NCBI GenBank assembly: GCA_035378985.1 | Contig: DAOSUR010000007.1 | Span: forward strand, 87,929 to 151,928 | Length of the DNA stretch: 64,000 nucleotides | Origin: Anaerohalosphaeraceae bacterium | GTDB taxonomy: Bacteria > Planctomycetota > Phycisphaerae > Sedimentisphaerales > Anaerohalosphaeraceae | Direction of reading: 5' to 3' | Part shown: piece by piece, positions 9,928 to 19,531 of the stretch | Layout of the letters: each line of letters opens with the position of its first letter | Position numbering within the stretch: the first letter of the stretch is position 1 | Translations under genes and position numbers: made by a program | Notes under the pieces: generated by a model | Database searches by the model: none | What the model was told of the DNA's origin: nothing | Seen by the model: the letters and a program-made list of their open reading frames with translations, nothing else

Positions 9928-9956
9928 TTGACAGATGCATTTTTCGGCGGTAGTGT
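9928..9956 (+). promoter_or_regulatory. Sigma-70-type promoter of araA
   Basis: TTGACA at 9928-9933, a 17-bp spacer, then TAGTGT at 9951-9956, about 58 bp before the araA start. The -35 is a perfect match and the -10 matches 4 of 6. No obvious AraR or AraC half-sites seen. Confidence 0.6.
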
Positions 9957-10013
9957 ACCGACATTGGTTAAAACCTTTCTAACAAAAAAGCGGCGCATTA
10001 GGGAGAAATTTTT

Positions 10014-11507
10014 ATGGATACCCTCAAACAGTTTGAAGTCTGGTTTGTCACCGGCAGTCAGCATCTCTATGGTCCCAAGGCCCTCAAGCAGGTCGATAAA
10101 GATTCCGAGCAGATCGCCAAGTCTCTCAACGCAGATCCGGCTATCCCCTGCAAGGTGGTTTTCAAGCCGGTTTTGACCGGCCCGGATGAAATCGCCAAGC
10201 TCTGTCTGGAGGCCAACAGCACACCTGCCTGTGTCGGGCTGATTACCTGGATGCACACGTTCTCGCCGGCCAAGATGTGGATTAAGGGGCTTGACCTTCT
10301 CAAGAAGCCGATTGTCCACCTTCATACCCAGTTCAACCGCGACCTGCCGTGGGATACGATTGATATGGATTATATGAACCTTCATCAGTCCGCACACGGC
10401 TGCCGGGAATACGGCTTTATCCTGACCCGGATGCGCAAGAACCGCAAAGTCGTCGTCGGCCACTGGAAAGATCCGGAAGTCATCGAGCGTCTGGCCGTCT
10501 GGATGCGGGCTGCCTGCGGCTGGAATGAAATGCAGAACCTCAAGGTCTGCCGATGGGGCGACAATATGCGTCAGGTCGCTGTGACTGAAGGCGACAAGGT
10601 CGAGGCCCAGATTCGCCTAGGCGTTTCCGTCAACGGCTATGGTGTCGGCGACCTCGTGGCCAAAATCGAAGAGGTTTCTGATGCGCAGGTTGAAGCCCTT
10701 ATCAAGGAATACAAGGACGCCTACAAGATGAAGGTCAAGCCCGAGCAGATGGAATCCGTCCGCATTGCCGCCCGAATCGAAGCCGGCATGCGGGCCTTCC
10801 TCGAAGAAGGGGGCTTTAAGGCCTTCACTACGACGTTTGAGGACCTGCACGGTCTGCTTCAGCTGCCCGGTCTGGCTGTTCAGCGTCTGATGGCCGACGG
10901 CTACGGATTCGGCGCCGAAGGCGACTGGAAAACCGCCGCTCTCGTACGAGCGATGAAGGTGATGGCGACCGGTCTGAAAGGCGGTACCTCTTTTATGGAA
11001 GACTACACCTATCATATGGACCCCAAGTGCAGCAAGGTTCTCGGGGCTCATATGCTCGAGGTCTGCTCATCCATCGCCGCGGGCAAACCCAGCCTGGAGG
11101 TGCATCCGCTGGGCATCGGCGGCAAGGCCGACCCGGTCCGCGTGGTCTTCAATACTCCGGCGGGAGACGGCATCAATGCCTCCCTGATTGATATGGGCAA
11201 TCGGTTCCGGATGATTGTCAACGAAGTTAAGGTCGTCAAGCCCGATGCGGACCTGCCTAAGCTGCCGGTGGCCCGTGTGGTCTGGATTCCTCAGCCCAAT
11301 CTCAAGACAGCAGCGGCGGCCTGGATTCTGGCCGGCGGAGCCCACCATACGGCGTTCAGTATGGCCGTCACCAGCGAGTTCATCGAAGATTTCTGTGAGA
11401 TGGCGGGCATCGAATATGTCCTGATTGACAAGAACACCACGATTCCCGACATCAAAAAAGAACTTCGCTGGAACGAGGTTTATTACGCCCTGGCCAAGGG
11501 ATTCTGA
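10014..11507 (+). CDS. araA: L-arabinose isomerase
   Basis: Converts L-arabinose to L-ribulose, the first cytosolic step of arabinose use; Mn2+-dependent. 497 residues, the standard length. The N-terminus (FEVWFVTGSQHLYG) and the internal TWMHTFSPAKMWI and HLHTQFNRDLPW segments are classic AraA signatures; the conserved metal/acid-base glutamates and histidines lie in ARIEAGMRAFLEEGGF and the HMLEVCSSI region. ATG at 10014 follows a GGGAG about 10 nt upstream. It is followed after 45 nt by a secreted GH127 beta-L-arabinofuranosidase, so the pair should release and isomerise arabinose. araB and araD are not in the window. Confidence 0.97.
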   Translation: MDTLKQFEVWFVTGSQHLYGPKALKQVDKDSEQIAKSLNADPAIPCKVVFKPVLTGPDEIAKLCLEANSTPACVGLITWMHTFSPAKMWIKGLDLLKKPIVHLHTQFNRDLPWDTIDMDYMNLHQSAHGCREYGFILTRMRKNRKVVVGHWKDPEVIERLAVWMRAACGWNEMQNLKVCRWGDNMRQVAVTEGDKVEAQIRLGVSVNGYGVGDLVAKIEEVSDAQVEALIKEYKDAYKMKVKPEQMESVRIAARIEAGMRAFLEEGGFKAFTTTFEDLHGLLQLPGLAVQRLMADGYGFGAEGDWKTAALVRAMKVMATGLKGGTSFMEDYTYHMDPKCSKVLGAHMLEVCSSIAAGKPSLEVHPLGIGGKADPVRVVFNTPAGDGINASLIDMGNRFRMIVNEVKVVKPDADLPKLPVARVVWIPQPNLKTAAAAWILAGGAHHTAFSMAVTSEFIEDFCEMAGIEYVLIDKNTTIPDIKKELRWNEVYYALAKGF

Positions 11508-11552
11508 TTGCTCCAAACAACGGACTGTTTTGAAGAGAAGAAAGGGTGCAGG

Positions 11553-13898
11553 ATGTTGACCGAAACACTTGCAGGGGTGATGGTATCGGTTATGGTTTTG
11601 AATACGGCGGCAGCGCAATCAGCAGATTTGCCGTATCGGGTTCGTCCGATGGTTCCGATTCAGGCGGAGGATTTTCCGCTTTCGCAAGTCCGACTTTTGC
11701 CCGGGCCGTTTCGCAATGCGATGGAACTCGACAAGGCCTATCTGCTTTCCCTGGAACCCGACCGGCTGCTGGCCTGGTTCCGCAAAGAAGCCGGTTTAGA
11801 GCCCAAGGCCCCTGTGTACGGCGGCTGGGAATCCCAGACCATTGCCGGCCACTCGCTCGGACACTATTTGTCCGCCTGCGCCCTGCTGTATGCCAATGAG
11901 CAGGACCCGCAAATCCTCGAGCGGGTCGAATATATCGTTGATGAGCTGGCCCTTTGTCAGCGTAAACACGGCGACGGCTATGTAGCGGCGATTCCCAACG
12001 GCAAAAAGGTCTTTGAGGAAATCGCCCGGGGGCAAATCCGCTCTGCCGGCTTTGACTTGAACGGTCTTTGGGTTCCCTGGTACACCACCCACAAACTGAT
12101 GGCCGGTCTGCGTGATGCCTGTCTGTACTGCGGCAACCGCAAGGCCCTTACCGTGTTAACCAAACTGGCTGACTGGGCGGACCAAATCACCTCCAACCTG
12201 ACCGACGAAGACTGGCAGAAGATGCTTGCCTGTGAGCACGGCGGAATGAATGAGGTTCTGGCGGACCTCTATGCTCTCACCGGCGACAGCAAGTACCTCG
12301 AACTGTCCAAAAAGTTTTATCACCGATCCGTCCTCGAACCGCTGGCTGCGCAGGAAGACCGTCTGGCAGGACTCCACGCCAACACCCAGATCCCCAAGGT
12401 CATCGGGGCGGCTCGCATTTATGAACTGACCAAAGAGGATAAATTCAAAACGATCGCTTCGTTTTTCTGGGACCGTGTCGTCCATTATCACTCGTACGTC
12501 AACGGCGGCAACAGTTCCGGGGAGTATTTCGGACCGCCCGGCCGGCTCAATGACCGCCTGCACGACACGACGGAAACCTGCAACACGTATAACATGCTCA
12601 AACTCACCCGTCATTTGTTTGCCTGGGAGCCGAAAGCCGAGATGATGGATTATTATGAGCGGGCCCTCTATAACCACATTTTGGCTCATCAGCATCCGAA
12701 GACGGGGATGTTCAAGTACAAGGGTTTTCTGGATATGCCCGCCCGCAAGTCTTTCTCGCAGCCTTTTGATGATTTCTGGTGCTGCGTGGGCACCGGCATG
12801 GAAAACCATGTCAAATATCCGGAATCCATATACAGCCGCAGTGCAGACGGTAAAACCCTCTATGTCAATCTCTTCATTGCTTCCGAGCTGAACTGGCCTG
12901 AAAAAAAACTGTCGGTTCGTCAGGAAACAAATTTTCCCAATGAACCGCAAAGCCGTTTGGTTTTCACAGCGTCGGAGCCGGTTTCCATGACTGTTCGCAT
13001 CCGCAAACCCTACTGGTGTAAGGATATACAGGTTTTTCTGAATGACAAAAGCCTGTCTGCGGCGGCTGATTCGGACGGGTATATCCCTGTTTCCGCCGAG
13101 TTTCGCAGCGGTGATACGATTCGGCTGGAGCTGCCGATGACGCTGCGGACTGAGTCGATGCCGGACAATCCCAATCGGATTGCTTTCTTTTCCGGTCCGA
13201 TTCTGCTGGCGGCGGACCTCGATGGCAACCGGCCCGTCCCGGTTCTTATCGGCGAGAACAAGGCCGTTTTGGCCTCTCTGAAACCATTGGCCCGGGAGCC
13301 GCTGGTCTTTGAGGCAGGGCGTCTCGGATATGTTCTTGACAGTTCTGAGCCGCAGGATTTAACCTTCCGTCCTCTTTATCAGATTGTCGAACAGAAATAC
13401 ACCGTCTATTTGGACCTTTTTACACCGGAGCAGTGGAAGCAGCGCAAAGCGGAGTATGAGGCCGAACAGAAACGCCGTCAGGAAATGGAAGCCCGCACGG
13501 TGGATGTCCTTCGCATCGGCGAAATGCAGCCGGAGCGGGACCACAATCTGGAAGGGGAGAATACCTATACCGGCATCCACAATGACCGGCGGTGGCGTGA
13601 TGCCCGCGACGGCGGCTGGTTTGCCTTTGATATGAAGGTCCTGCCGGATGTGCCGATGGATTTGGTGGTGACCTACTGGGGTTCTGAGAGCGGTCCCCGC
13701 CGCTTCGACATTTTGGTGGACGGGACGAAAATTGCCATCCAGGCCCTCGGAATGGACAAGCCTAACCAGTTTTACGATGTGGTTTATCCGATTCCGGAAG
13801 ACCTGACAAAAGGAAAGGAAAAGGTGAAAATCCGCTTCCAGGGGCATCCGCAGCAGATTGCCGGCGGAGTGTTCGGCTGCCGGGTTATTCGCCGCTGA
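11553..13898 (+). CDS. Secreted GH127 beta-L-arabinofuranosidase (DUF1680)
   Basis: Exo-glycosidase expected to release beta-linked L-arabinofuranose from plant or algal glycans outside the cytoplasm. From the ATG at 11553 (AAAGG 7 nt upstream) it is 781 residues with a signal peptide (MLTETLAGVMVSVMVLNTAAAQS). An in-frame TTG directly after the araA stop is less likely. GH127 catalytic and zinc residues are present: Glu341 and Cys343 in TTETCNTYNM, and the double cysteine 410-411 in FWCCVGTGMEN, equivalent to the Cys nucleophile and Zn ligands of characterised GH127 enzymes. A beta-rich C-terminal region follows. The 3' end overlaps the convergent usp gene by 14 nt. Confidence 0.92.
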   Translation: MLTETLAGVMVSVMVLNTAAAQSADLPYRVRPMVPIQAEDFPLSQVRLLPGPFRNAMELDKAYLLSLEPDRLLAWFRKEAGLEPKAPVYGGWESQTIAGHSLGHYLSACALLYANEQDPQILERVEYIVDELALCQRKHGDGYVAAIPNGKKVFEEIARGQIRSAGFDLNGLWVPWYTTHKLMAGLRDACLYCGNRKALTVLTKLADWADQITSNLTDEDWQKMLACEHGGMNEVLADLYALTGDSKYLELSKKFYHRSVLEPLAAQEDRLAGLHANTQIPKVIGAARIYELTKEDKFKTIASFFWDRVVHYHSYVNGGNSSGEYFGPPGRLNDRLHDTTETCNTYNMLKLTRHLFAWEPKAEMMDYYERALYNHILAHQHPKTGMFKYKGFLDMPARKSFSQPFDDFWCCVGTGMENHVKYPESIYSRSADGKTLYVNLFIASELNWPEKKLSVRQETNFPNEPQSRLVFTASEPVSMTVRIRKPYWCKDIQVFLNDKSLSAAADSDGYIPVSAEFRSGDTIRLELPMTLRTESMPDNPNRIAFFSGPILLAADLDGNRPVPVLIGENKAVLASLKPLAREPLVFEAGRLGYVLDSSEPQDLTFRPLYQIVEQKYTVYLDLFTPEQWKQRKAEYEAEQKRRQEMEARTVDVLRIGEMQPERDHNLEGENTYTGIHNDRRWRDARDGGWFAFDMKVLPDVPMDLVVTYWGSESGPRRFDILVDGTKIAIQALGMDKPNQFYDVVYPIPEDLTKGKEKVKIRFQGHPQQIAGGVFGCRVIRR

Positions 13899-14394
13899 GA
13901 GGACCGGACGGCCTCTTTCGCAGCATCTCCTGATACGACAAAGGGACAATCAATACGGCACAGGGGGCCTGACGGGCGACTTTTTCTGTGATGTTTCCGA
14001 AAAATGCCTTTTGGAGCGACCCCTGACTGTGCCGACCCATTACAATCAGGTCCACTTGCTTTTCTCGGGCGACGGCCAGAATCTCATGGCTTTCCCGCCC
14101 GATTCGAAAAATCGGTTCAAACCGGACTTCTGCCGGTATTTTGGCTCGATACGTTTGGTCCAGACGCTCTTCAATGTCTTGCTTAGCCTTCTGGTCCACA
14201 TTCTCAATTTCATAGATATAGTTTTTCCAGAACTGAGCGTCCGACTCCGGCACCACATGCAGCAGATAGAGCGTACTGTTTGGATTCAGTTTCGCCAGAT
14301 TCAGGGCATAAGAAAAGGCAAAGTCGGCATTGGAGGAAAAATCCGTGCAGAACAGAATCTTCTCAAACAAACCATGAGGCTTTTCTGCTTCCAT
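13885..14394 (-). CDS. UspA-family protein linked to the TRAP transporter
   Basis: 169 residues with the UspA alpha/beta fold: N-terminal ILFCTDFSSNADFAFSYALN, central LIVMGRHSQGS and C-terminal CAVLIVP. In the nucleotide-binding motif G-2x-G-9x-G-S/T the second Gly is Ser123 and the last Ser is Asn134, so ATP binding may be weakened. It sits 13 nt after dctM and probably is the last gene of the TRAP operon. In Halomonas the UspA protein TeaD is encoded with the TeaABC TRAP system and modulates uptake, so a similar regulatory role is likely here by inference. Confidence 0.88.
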   Translation of the reverse strand: MEAEKPHGLFEKILFCTDFSSNADFAFSYALNLAKLNPNSTLYLLHVVPESDAQFWKNYIYEIENVDQKAKQDIEERLDQTYRAKIPAEVRFEPIFRIGRESHEILAVAREKQVDLIVMGRHSQGSLQKAFFGNITEKVARQAPCAVLIVPLSYQEMLRKRPSGPLSGE

Positions 14395-14407
14395 AAAACC
14401 GCCTCCC

Positions 14408-15709
14408 TTACCGGATTAAATTGGGCAAAAACAGAGCAATTTGCGGAAAAATAATCAGCAAAACCGCTGCGACAATCAAAGCCGCCAAAAACGGCATTGC
14501 TCCGCGAAAGATTGTCTGCAGAGGCACGTCCCGTTCGATTCCGCCGACGACATAAACATTGACACCGACAGGAGGGGAGATAACTCCCATTTGGGTGACC
14601 ACAACAATAATGACTCCGAACCAGATTGGGTCAAAGCCCAGTTCAGTTACGACCGGATAAAAAATCGGAATCGTGAGCATAATCAGGCCCAGTGCATCGA
14701 CAAAGCATCCTGCCAGCAGATAGAACAGAATAATCAGTGCCATAATGCCCCAGCCCGGCAGCGGCAGAGATGCCAGAAATGACGCCAGTTTATACGGAAT
14801 CTGGGTGATTGCCAAAAAGCGTCCGAAGATTACGGCTCCGGTGACGATAAACATCACCATGCACGAAGTCCGGACTGTTTCTTTCAGGGAGCGGTTCAGC
14901 ATTGAAAGCGTCAGCTTCTTCTGAAATGCTGCGATAAGAATGGCTCCGGCTGCTCCAACCGCCGCGGCCTCCGTTGGTGTAAAGAGACCCGTAAACATCC
15001 CTCCAATCACGGCCAAAAAAAGCACTAAAGTCTCAGAAACACCTGCCAGAGACCGAATTTTTTCGCCGAAAGGCACCTGGGGGCCTGCCGGTCCCAGCTG
15101 GGGCCGCCGCCTGCAAAGAATCCAAATCGTCAGACAGAACAGCACGGCAATCAGAATCCCCGGTCCAATCCCGGCGATGAAAAGTTTGCCGATAGACTGC
15201 TCCGTCAGGATGGCATACACAATAAAAACCACCGAAGGCGGAATCAGCATCCCCAGACTGCCGCCGGCGGCCACGGCCCCCGTTGCCAGCTCCATATCGT
15301 ATCGATACCGCTTCATCTCCGGCAGAACTACCGAAGCCATCGTAGCGGCTGTTGCCGGCCCGGAGCCGCAAATCGCTCCGAAGGCCGTGCAGGCCCCAAT
15401 GGTTGAAATGGCCATCCCGCCGGGCCAGTGTCCCATCCAGTGATACGCGGTTTGGAAGAGTCGTCGGCTGATGCCGGAATGAAAGGCCGCCTGGCCCATC
15501 AGTACAAACAGGGGAATGACCGTCAGCGAATAAGAGGTAAAGGTATCGTAGAGCTCTGCTGTGAGCATGCTCATTGCCGCCGACGGTGAGACCACGGCTG
15601 CAAAGCCCGCCGTTCCCACCAGCATCATGGCAATTGCCACCGGCATGCTGCTGGACAGCAGCACCAGAAGACAAACACAGCCCACAAGACCAATCTGAAA
15701 AGGACTCAC
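14408..15709 (-). CDS. dctM: TRAP transporter large permease DctM
   Basis: Twelve-segment membrane subunit of a tripartite ATP-independent periplasmic transporter that uses an ion gradient to import organic acids delivered by DctP. From GTG at 15709 the protein is 433 residues, the family norm, beginning with SPFQIGLVGCVCLLVLL. A longer in-frame ATG at 15889 would add a polar stretch read out of frame through dctQ and is rejected. The GTG overlaps the dctQ stop (GTGA). Motifs such as GLFTPTEAAAVGA and the closing PPVGVNVYVVGGI are typical of DctM. Confidence 0.95.
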   Translation of the reverse strand: MSPFQIGLVGCVCLLVLLSSSMPVAIAMMLVGTAGFAAVVSPSAAMSMLTAELYDTFTSYSLTVIPLFVLMGQAAFHSGISRRLFQTAYHWMGHWPGGMAISTIGACTAFGAICGSGPATAATMASVVLPEMKRYRYDMELATGAVAAGGSLGMLIPPSVVFIVYAILTEQSIGKLFIAGIGPGILIAVLFCLTIWILCRRRPQLGPAGPQVPFGEKIRSLAGVSETLVLFLAVIGGMFTGLFTPTEAAAVGAAGAILIAAFQKKLTLSMLNRSLKETVRTSCMVMFIVTGAVIFGRFLAITQIPYKLASFLASLPLPGWGIMALIILFYLLAGCFVDALGLIMLTIPIFYPVVTELGFDPIWFGVIIVVVTQMGVISPPVGVNVYVVGGIERDVPLQTIFRGAMPFLAALIVAAVLLIIFPQIALFLPNLIR

Positions 15710-16203
15710 GGTTTCAGCAGCACCTTTCCCGGATGGGTCATATGATACAATTTCACCAGAATCATCAGAATCAGACAGCCCGCAAAAAAGTAGGGCAGCC
15801 AGAAAATCGGCATCTGCAGCGTTTGAGAAACCTGTCCTGTCCGATGCAGCATCTGCCCGTATCGAACGCATTCCCGAACCGCCAGACACAAAAGCCCGAT
15901 GGATAAGACACGCAGAAAAACATCCAAAATCAGCCGACCGGTTCGTCCGAGTTTGTGGTAGAAAAACTCAATGGCCACATGGCCTTTGACGGCTGTTGTA
16001 TAGGGCAGAGCGGCGGAAATAGCAATCGCCCCCAGAATCTTTACAAGGTCATATGCTCCGGCAAATGCCCAGGGGGTTTTCCGCAGGAGCACATCCGCGA
16101 CGGTAAGGGCCGTCATAGCCAAAACCGACAGCCCGGACACGCCCGCCAGTCCAAGCACGGCAGCCCGAAGAAACTGCTCATATTCTGCAATCAACCGCCG
16201 CAT
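15706..16203 (-). CDS. dctQ: TRAP transporter small permease DctQ
   Basis: 165 residues with four predicted membrane helices (for example VLGLAGVSGLSVLAMTALTV and LPYFFAGCLILMILV) and the DctQ signature around the central KILGAIAISAALPYTTAVKGHVAIEFFY. Pairs with DctM in the inner membrane. Starts 24 nt after dctP and overlaps dctM by 4 nt. Confidence 0.92.
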   Translation of the reverse strand: MRRLIAEYEQFLRAAVLGLAGVSGLSVLAMTALTVADVLLRKTPWAFAGAYDLVKILGAIAISAALPYTTAVKGHVAIEFFYHKLGRTGRLILDVFLRVLSIGLLCLAVRECVRYGQMLHRTGQVSQTLQMPIFWLPYFFAGCLILMILVKLYHMTHPGKVLLKP

Positions 16204-16227
16204 CGCCTCTTTCAGCCTGCCTCTTGT

Positions 16228-17274
16228 TTATTTGGACTGTGCCTGCTCAATCATCCGGCGGATGTCCTCAATCAGCTCTTTTCCCGGCAGCCCCTTTTCG
16301 CTTGCTGCCGCAATATACTCCTGAATAATGGGCTCGACCGCCTTTTTCCATGCCTCCTGCTGTTCGGGAGTCAATTCAATAATCTCCCGGTTCAGCTGGC
16401 GGATGAAGGCCCAGCCGTCCTCGTCGGCCTGGTCCCAGGCCTGCCCGTGCCGTTCGACCCACTGTTTGCTTACATCCGTGATAATTGCTTGTATATCCGC
16501 CGGCAGCGACTCCCACTTGTTCTTGTTCATCACGACAAACATTGCTGTCGTATAGCCGATTACACGGCTGTTGGTCACTGACGAAATCACTTCTCCCTGC
16601 TTCCATCCCTTCAGCGTCTCCACCGGACAAAGCGTCGCCTCCACGACGCCTTTCTGAAGGGCTTCGTACGTCTCTCCCTGACTCATGGCTACGGGGACTC
16701 CTCCCAGGCAAGCGGCAATTTTTGAAGATAACCTGGTTGCGCGAATCTTGAGCCCTTTGACATCCTCCAGCGTCTTGACCGGTTTTTTGGAGGCCAGAAT
16801 CCCCGGTCCGTGTGCATGAACATACAGGAGTTTCACATCCGCCAGTTCCGCCGGCTGATATTTGGCCGCCAGTTCATTGGCAATTCTTGTTGCCGTCATC
16901 CCATCCGGATACCCCAGCGGCAAATCGAGCCCCTCCAGAAGCGGAAACCGCCCGCGCGTGTAGGCAAAACAGCTCATTCCGATATCCGATATCCCGCTGA
17001 CAACCCCGGCATAACACTGGTCCGCCTTGCTGAGCGTCCCGGACGGATAGAGGGTAATTTTCACTCGGCCGCCGCTTTGCCTGGCAATTTCATCCGCCCA
17101 TTCCTGTGCTCGAACACACTGAATATGAGTAGGGGGAAAGAAAATGCTGTAGCTCAGTTCGATGACCTTTTGTTCCGCTTGGGCAGCCGGTTTTCCTTCT
17201 TTTTTCCCGCAGCCCGTACATACCAGCACCCCCAGCACCGCTCCAAATACCGCAACCTGAACCATCCGTTTCAT
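16228..17274 (-). CDS. dctP: TRAP transporter solute-binding protein DctP
   Basis: Periplasmic receptor of the TRAP system, 348 residues from ATG 17274, which has AGGAGG 7 nt upstream; the longer in-frame start at 17316 has no ribosome site. The leader MKRMVQVAVFGAVLGVLVCTGC looks like a lipoprotein signal with Cys22 as the probable lipidated residue, although the residue at -3 is an unusual Cys. The DctP fold follows, with the conserved GLKIRAT region that carries the arginine clamping the substrate carboxylate. Substrate is not readable from sequence; the neighbourhood (araA, GH127) suggests a sugar acid, as an inference only. Confidence 0.93.
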   Translation of the reverse strand: MKRMVQVAVFGAVLGVLVCTGCGKKEGKPAAQAEQKVIELSYSIFFPPTHIQCVRAQEWADEIARQSGGRVKITLYPSGTLSKADQCYAGVVSGISDIGMSCFAYTRGRFPLLEGLDLPLGYPDGMTATRIANELAAKYQPAELADVKLLYVHAHGPGILASKKPVKTLEDVKGLKIRATRLSSKIAACLGGVPVAMSQGETYEALQKGVVEATLCPVETLKGWKQGEVISSVTNSRVIGYTTAMFVVMNKNKWESLPADIQAIITDVSKQWVERHGQAWDQADEDGWAFIRQLNREIIELTPEQQEAWKKAVEPIIQEYIAAASEKGLPGKELIEDIRRMIEQAQSK

Positions 17275-17531
17275 ACCATTGCCTCCTGTGAAAATGTTTA
17301 CTGCAAATTCATTCAAAAAGTCCTCTGCCGTCTCCGCCTTTATCTAATGTACTTCCGGCATTCCCGCCACAGTATATCGCCAACTTTCTCTTATTCAAAA
17401 AAAATCTCTATGACTTTTTCCAAATAGGCAGCTGTCTTTTCAAGGTTTTAACTGAAAACTGTCGAAAAAAAAGAGAAATATTTTCTAAAAGGCTCTGATT
17501 GATAGGAGGAAAAATAAAACCGGACAAGAAA

Positions 17532-19304
17532 GTGATAGTTCTTTTGTTTGGAATTTTTGGGGTTTGCTTTTCCCTTCGAGCTGAAATTCTGGACGTATCT
17601 GTTTTACAGGACAGGGCCTACCCGGGCGGGATCTGCTATATGGCCAGTGTCGGCCAGCTGATTCACTGCTCCGACGACAGTAGTTCCACTGTGCAAGAGT
17701 TGATGGCCATGAGCGGTTTCTGCTCGGAGTATGCCTGGATTCAGGGCCCGGGCGGGGTGTGGATGGTGGAGCCGCATGCCTATATTTACAATAGCCGCCT
17801 ACGACTGTTTTCGGGTCATTCGCTTGACCTTTATCAGTTATCGGGCCTGGTTTATCACATCGGTTTTCTTCGCGGCGGCGGAGCTGGTGCTTCTATCCGG
17901 GCCCAAGCCAAATCCGTGACACTTTTTAAATCCGAAGCGGAAGCCGTTAACCGTCTTAAGCAGGTTCTTGACAACGGCCAGCCTGTCCAGGTTCATCTGG
18001 ATTTTCAGTATGTTGCGGACGAAGCGGGGGTGTATTATCCATTTTGGCAGGATTGGAGCGGCGGTTCTACCAGCCATTATGTGATTGTCCACGGCTATGA
18101 TGATGAGTATGTTTACTTTGCCGACAACGACCCGACGCGGGCGGATAATGTGGATGAGGATGGTCAAAAGGACGGCCTGCGTGTTCCCCTCCGCTGGAAT
18201 ACGTTCCTGGATGCCTGGTATAACGGTGGAATGATTAACCAGAAAGATAAAAACATACGATTCGGCCCCTATTACTTGTTCTATCTGGATAAAAACTGGG
18301 GACCAGCACGTGCGTCTTCTCTTCAGATACTTAAGCATCTTTCCTATCGCGGACAGAACGGGCCGGACGCTCTTTATAAAGCGGCAAATGCGATTGAGTC
18401 AGCTCCTCAGAACGGCCCATCCGTTTTGAGTCAGAATTTCCGCGACCGCAAGGCCGAAATGACCGCACTGATGGCTCAGTGGCTGGATTCAGCCGGTTAT
18501 GAAGATTTGGCCGATTTGTATGAGCAGATTGCCGATTTGTGGAATTCTATCCGCGACAATCCGGATTGGAATGCCGTGCCCGATGTCCTCCGTTCCATCG
18601 CGGCTCTGACGGAGCAGTTTTGGCAGGATGCGGCGGAGTTGACCGACGGGATGCCCTGGATTGCTCTCTTGGAGGATGCCCCCGATGAGAAAAAGGATAT
18701 CAGCGGCGGCACGGCGCTGTTTCGATGGGCCCAGCCGCTGGACTGGACGACGGGGTCGGTTCTTGAACTGGCGATGAAGGGAGATTTTTCCGACCGGAGG
18801 TCGATTGTGCGTTTCAGGGCAAGAGCACACCAGACCCAGATGTTTGTCGACAAAACAATGTGGCTACAAGCCCTGCCGAAAGATGACGGTGACCGCAAGC
18901 TGTCCTGGCGTGTGGTCAATGGTTCCACTGTGTCTGACACATCTGTTTTTGAATGGGAACCGCTGACTGTTGCTCTGACAGCCCCTGCCGACGGCTTTCA
19001 GAATCCTCCTGGATATAATCTTTTGTTCCAATGGTCTGCACCCGCACAGGCCGGACCTCTTCGTCTCGTGTTCTGCCGCGATGACCAGTTTATCGATCCC
19101 AAACTTCAAACAGCGATTGCGCTGCCGAGGAATGCTAATTATCTGGTTTTGGTACCACGGATTCTGTCGAAAATCAAACGGTTCGCCGATACGGAGGGCT
19201 GGATTTACTGCCGAATCATCGACACAAAAGCCGGGAAAACAACGGTAGGCCCTTCTGAAATAATCCGCATTCAGCTGGATGCACCCTCCGGTCCTGCGGA
19301 CTGA
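17532..19304 (+). CDS. Secreted protein with N-terminal papain-like (BtrH/C39-like) domain
   Basis: About 590 residues, exported by a hydrophobic leader (VLLFGIFGVCFSLRAE). The first ~250 residues resemble the C39-like/BtrH-type papain fold: a cysteine region GGICYMASVGQLIHC near the N-terminus and a histidine strand HYVIVHGYDDEYVYFADND, which would supply the catalytic Cys and His/Asp. The rest is beta-rich and Ig/fibronectin-like (TVALTAPADGFQNPPGYNLLF). The start is unclear: AGGAGG at 17504-17509 is 4 nt before an ATA (17514) that would give a lysine-rich signal n-region, while the first GTG (17532) is 22 nt away; the coordinate given uses that GTG. Likely a peptidase or amide-bond enzyme; substrate unknown. 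Confidence 0.65.
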   Translation: MIVLLFGIFGVCFSLRAEILDVSVLQDRAYPGGICYMASVGQLIHCSDDSSSTVQELMAMSGFCSEYAWIQGPGGVWMVEPHAYIYNSRLRLFSGHSLDLYQLSGLVYHIGFLRGGGAGASIRAQAKSVTLFKSEAEAVNRLKQVLDNGQPVQVHLDFQYVADEAGVYYPFWQDWSGGSTSHYVIVHGYDDEYVYFADNDPTRADNVDEDGQKDGLRVPLRWNTFLDAWYNGGMINQKDKNIRFGPYYLFYLDKNWGPARASSLQILKHLSYRGQNGPDALYKAANAIESAPQNGPSVLSQNFRDRKAEMTALMAQWLDSAGYEDLADLYEQIADLWNSIRDNPDWNAVPDVLRSIAALTEQFWQDAAELTDGMPWIALLEDAPDEKKDISGGTALFRWAQPLDWTTGSVLELAMKGDFSDRRSIVRFRARAHQTQMFVDKTMWLQALPKDDGDRKLSWRVVNGSTVSDTSVFEWEPLTVALTAPADGFQNPPGYNLLFQWSAPAQAGPLRLVFCRDDQFIDPKLQTAIALPRNANYLVLVPRILSKIKRFADTEGWIYCRIIDTKAGKTTVGPSEIIRIQLDAPSGPAD

Positions 19305-19324
19305 GGCCGAAGTGAAAATGACAG

Positions 19325-19367
19325 TTCCCAAAAGTCTTGCTTTTTTAATCGGCAAGACTTTTGGGAA
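19325..19367 (+). terminator. Long hairpin after the papain-like gene
   Basis: Perfect 16-bp inverted repeat: TTCCCAAAAGTCTTGC at 19325-19340 and its complement at 19352-19367. A T-tract follows only after about 17 nt (19385 on), so it may act as terminator or as mRNA 3'-end protector. Confidence 0.65.
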
Positions 19368-19531
19368 GGTCTGAACAGGCATAATTTTTTTTCTTCATTC
19401 CATTGTTTTTTTCGGTACTGCCGCCTGGCGTTTTTCAACAAATCGTTTCCTCTTGTGGTACTTTCCCTGTGGCTTTCTTAATTTGGGCGGATACAATATC
19501 AATACATTTTGGAAAGATGGAGAGGAATACC

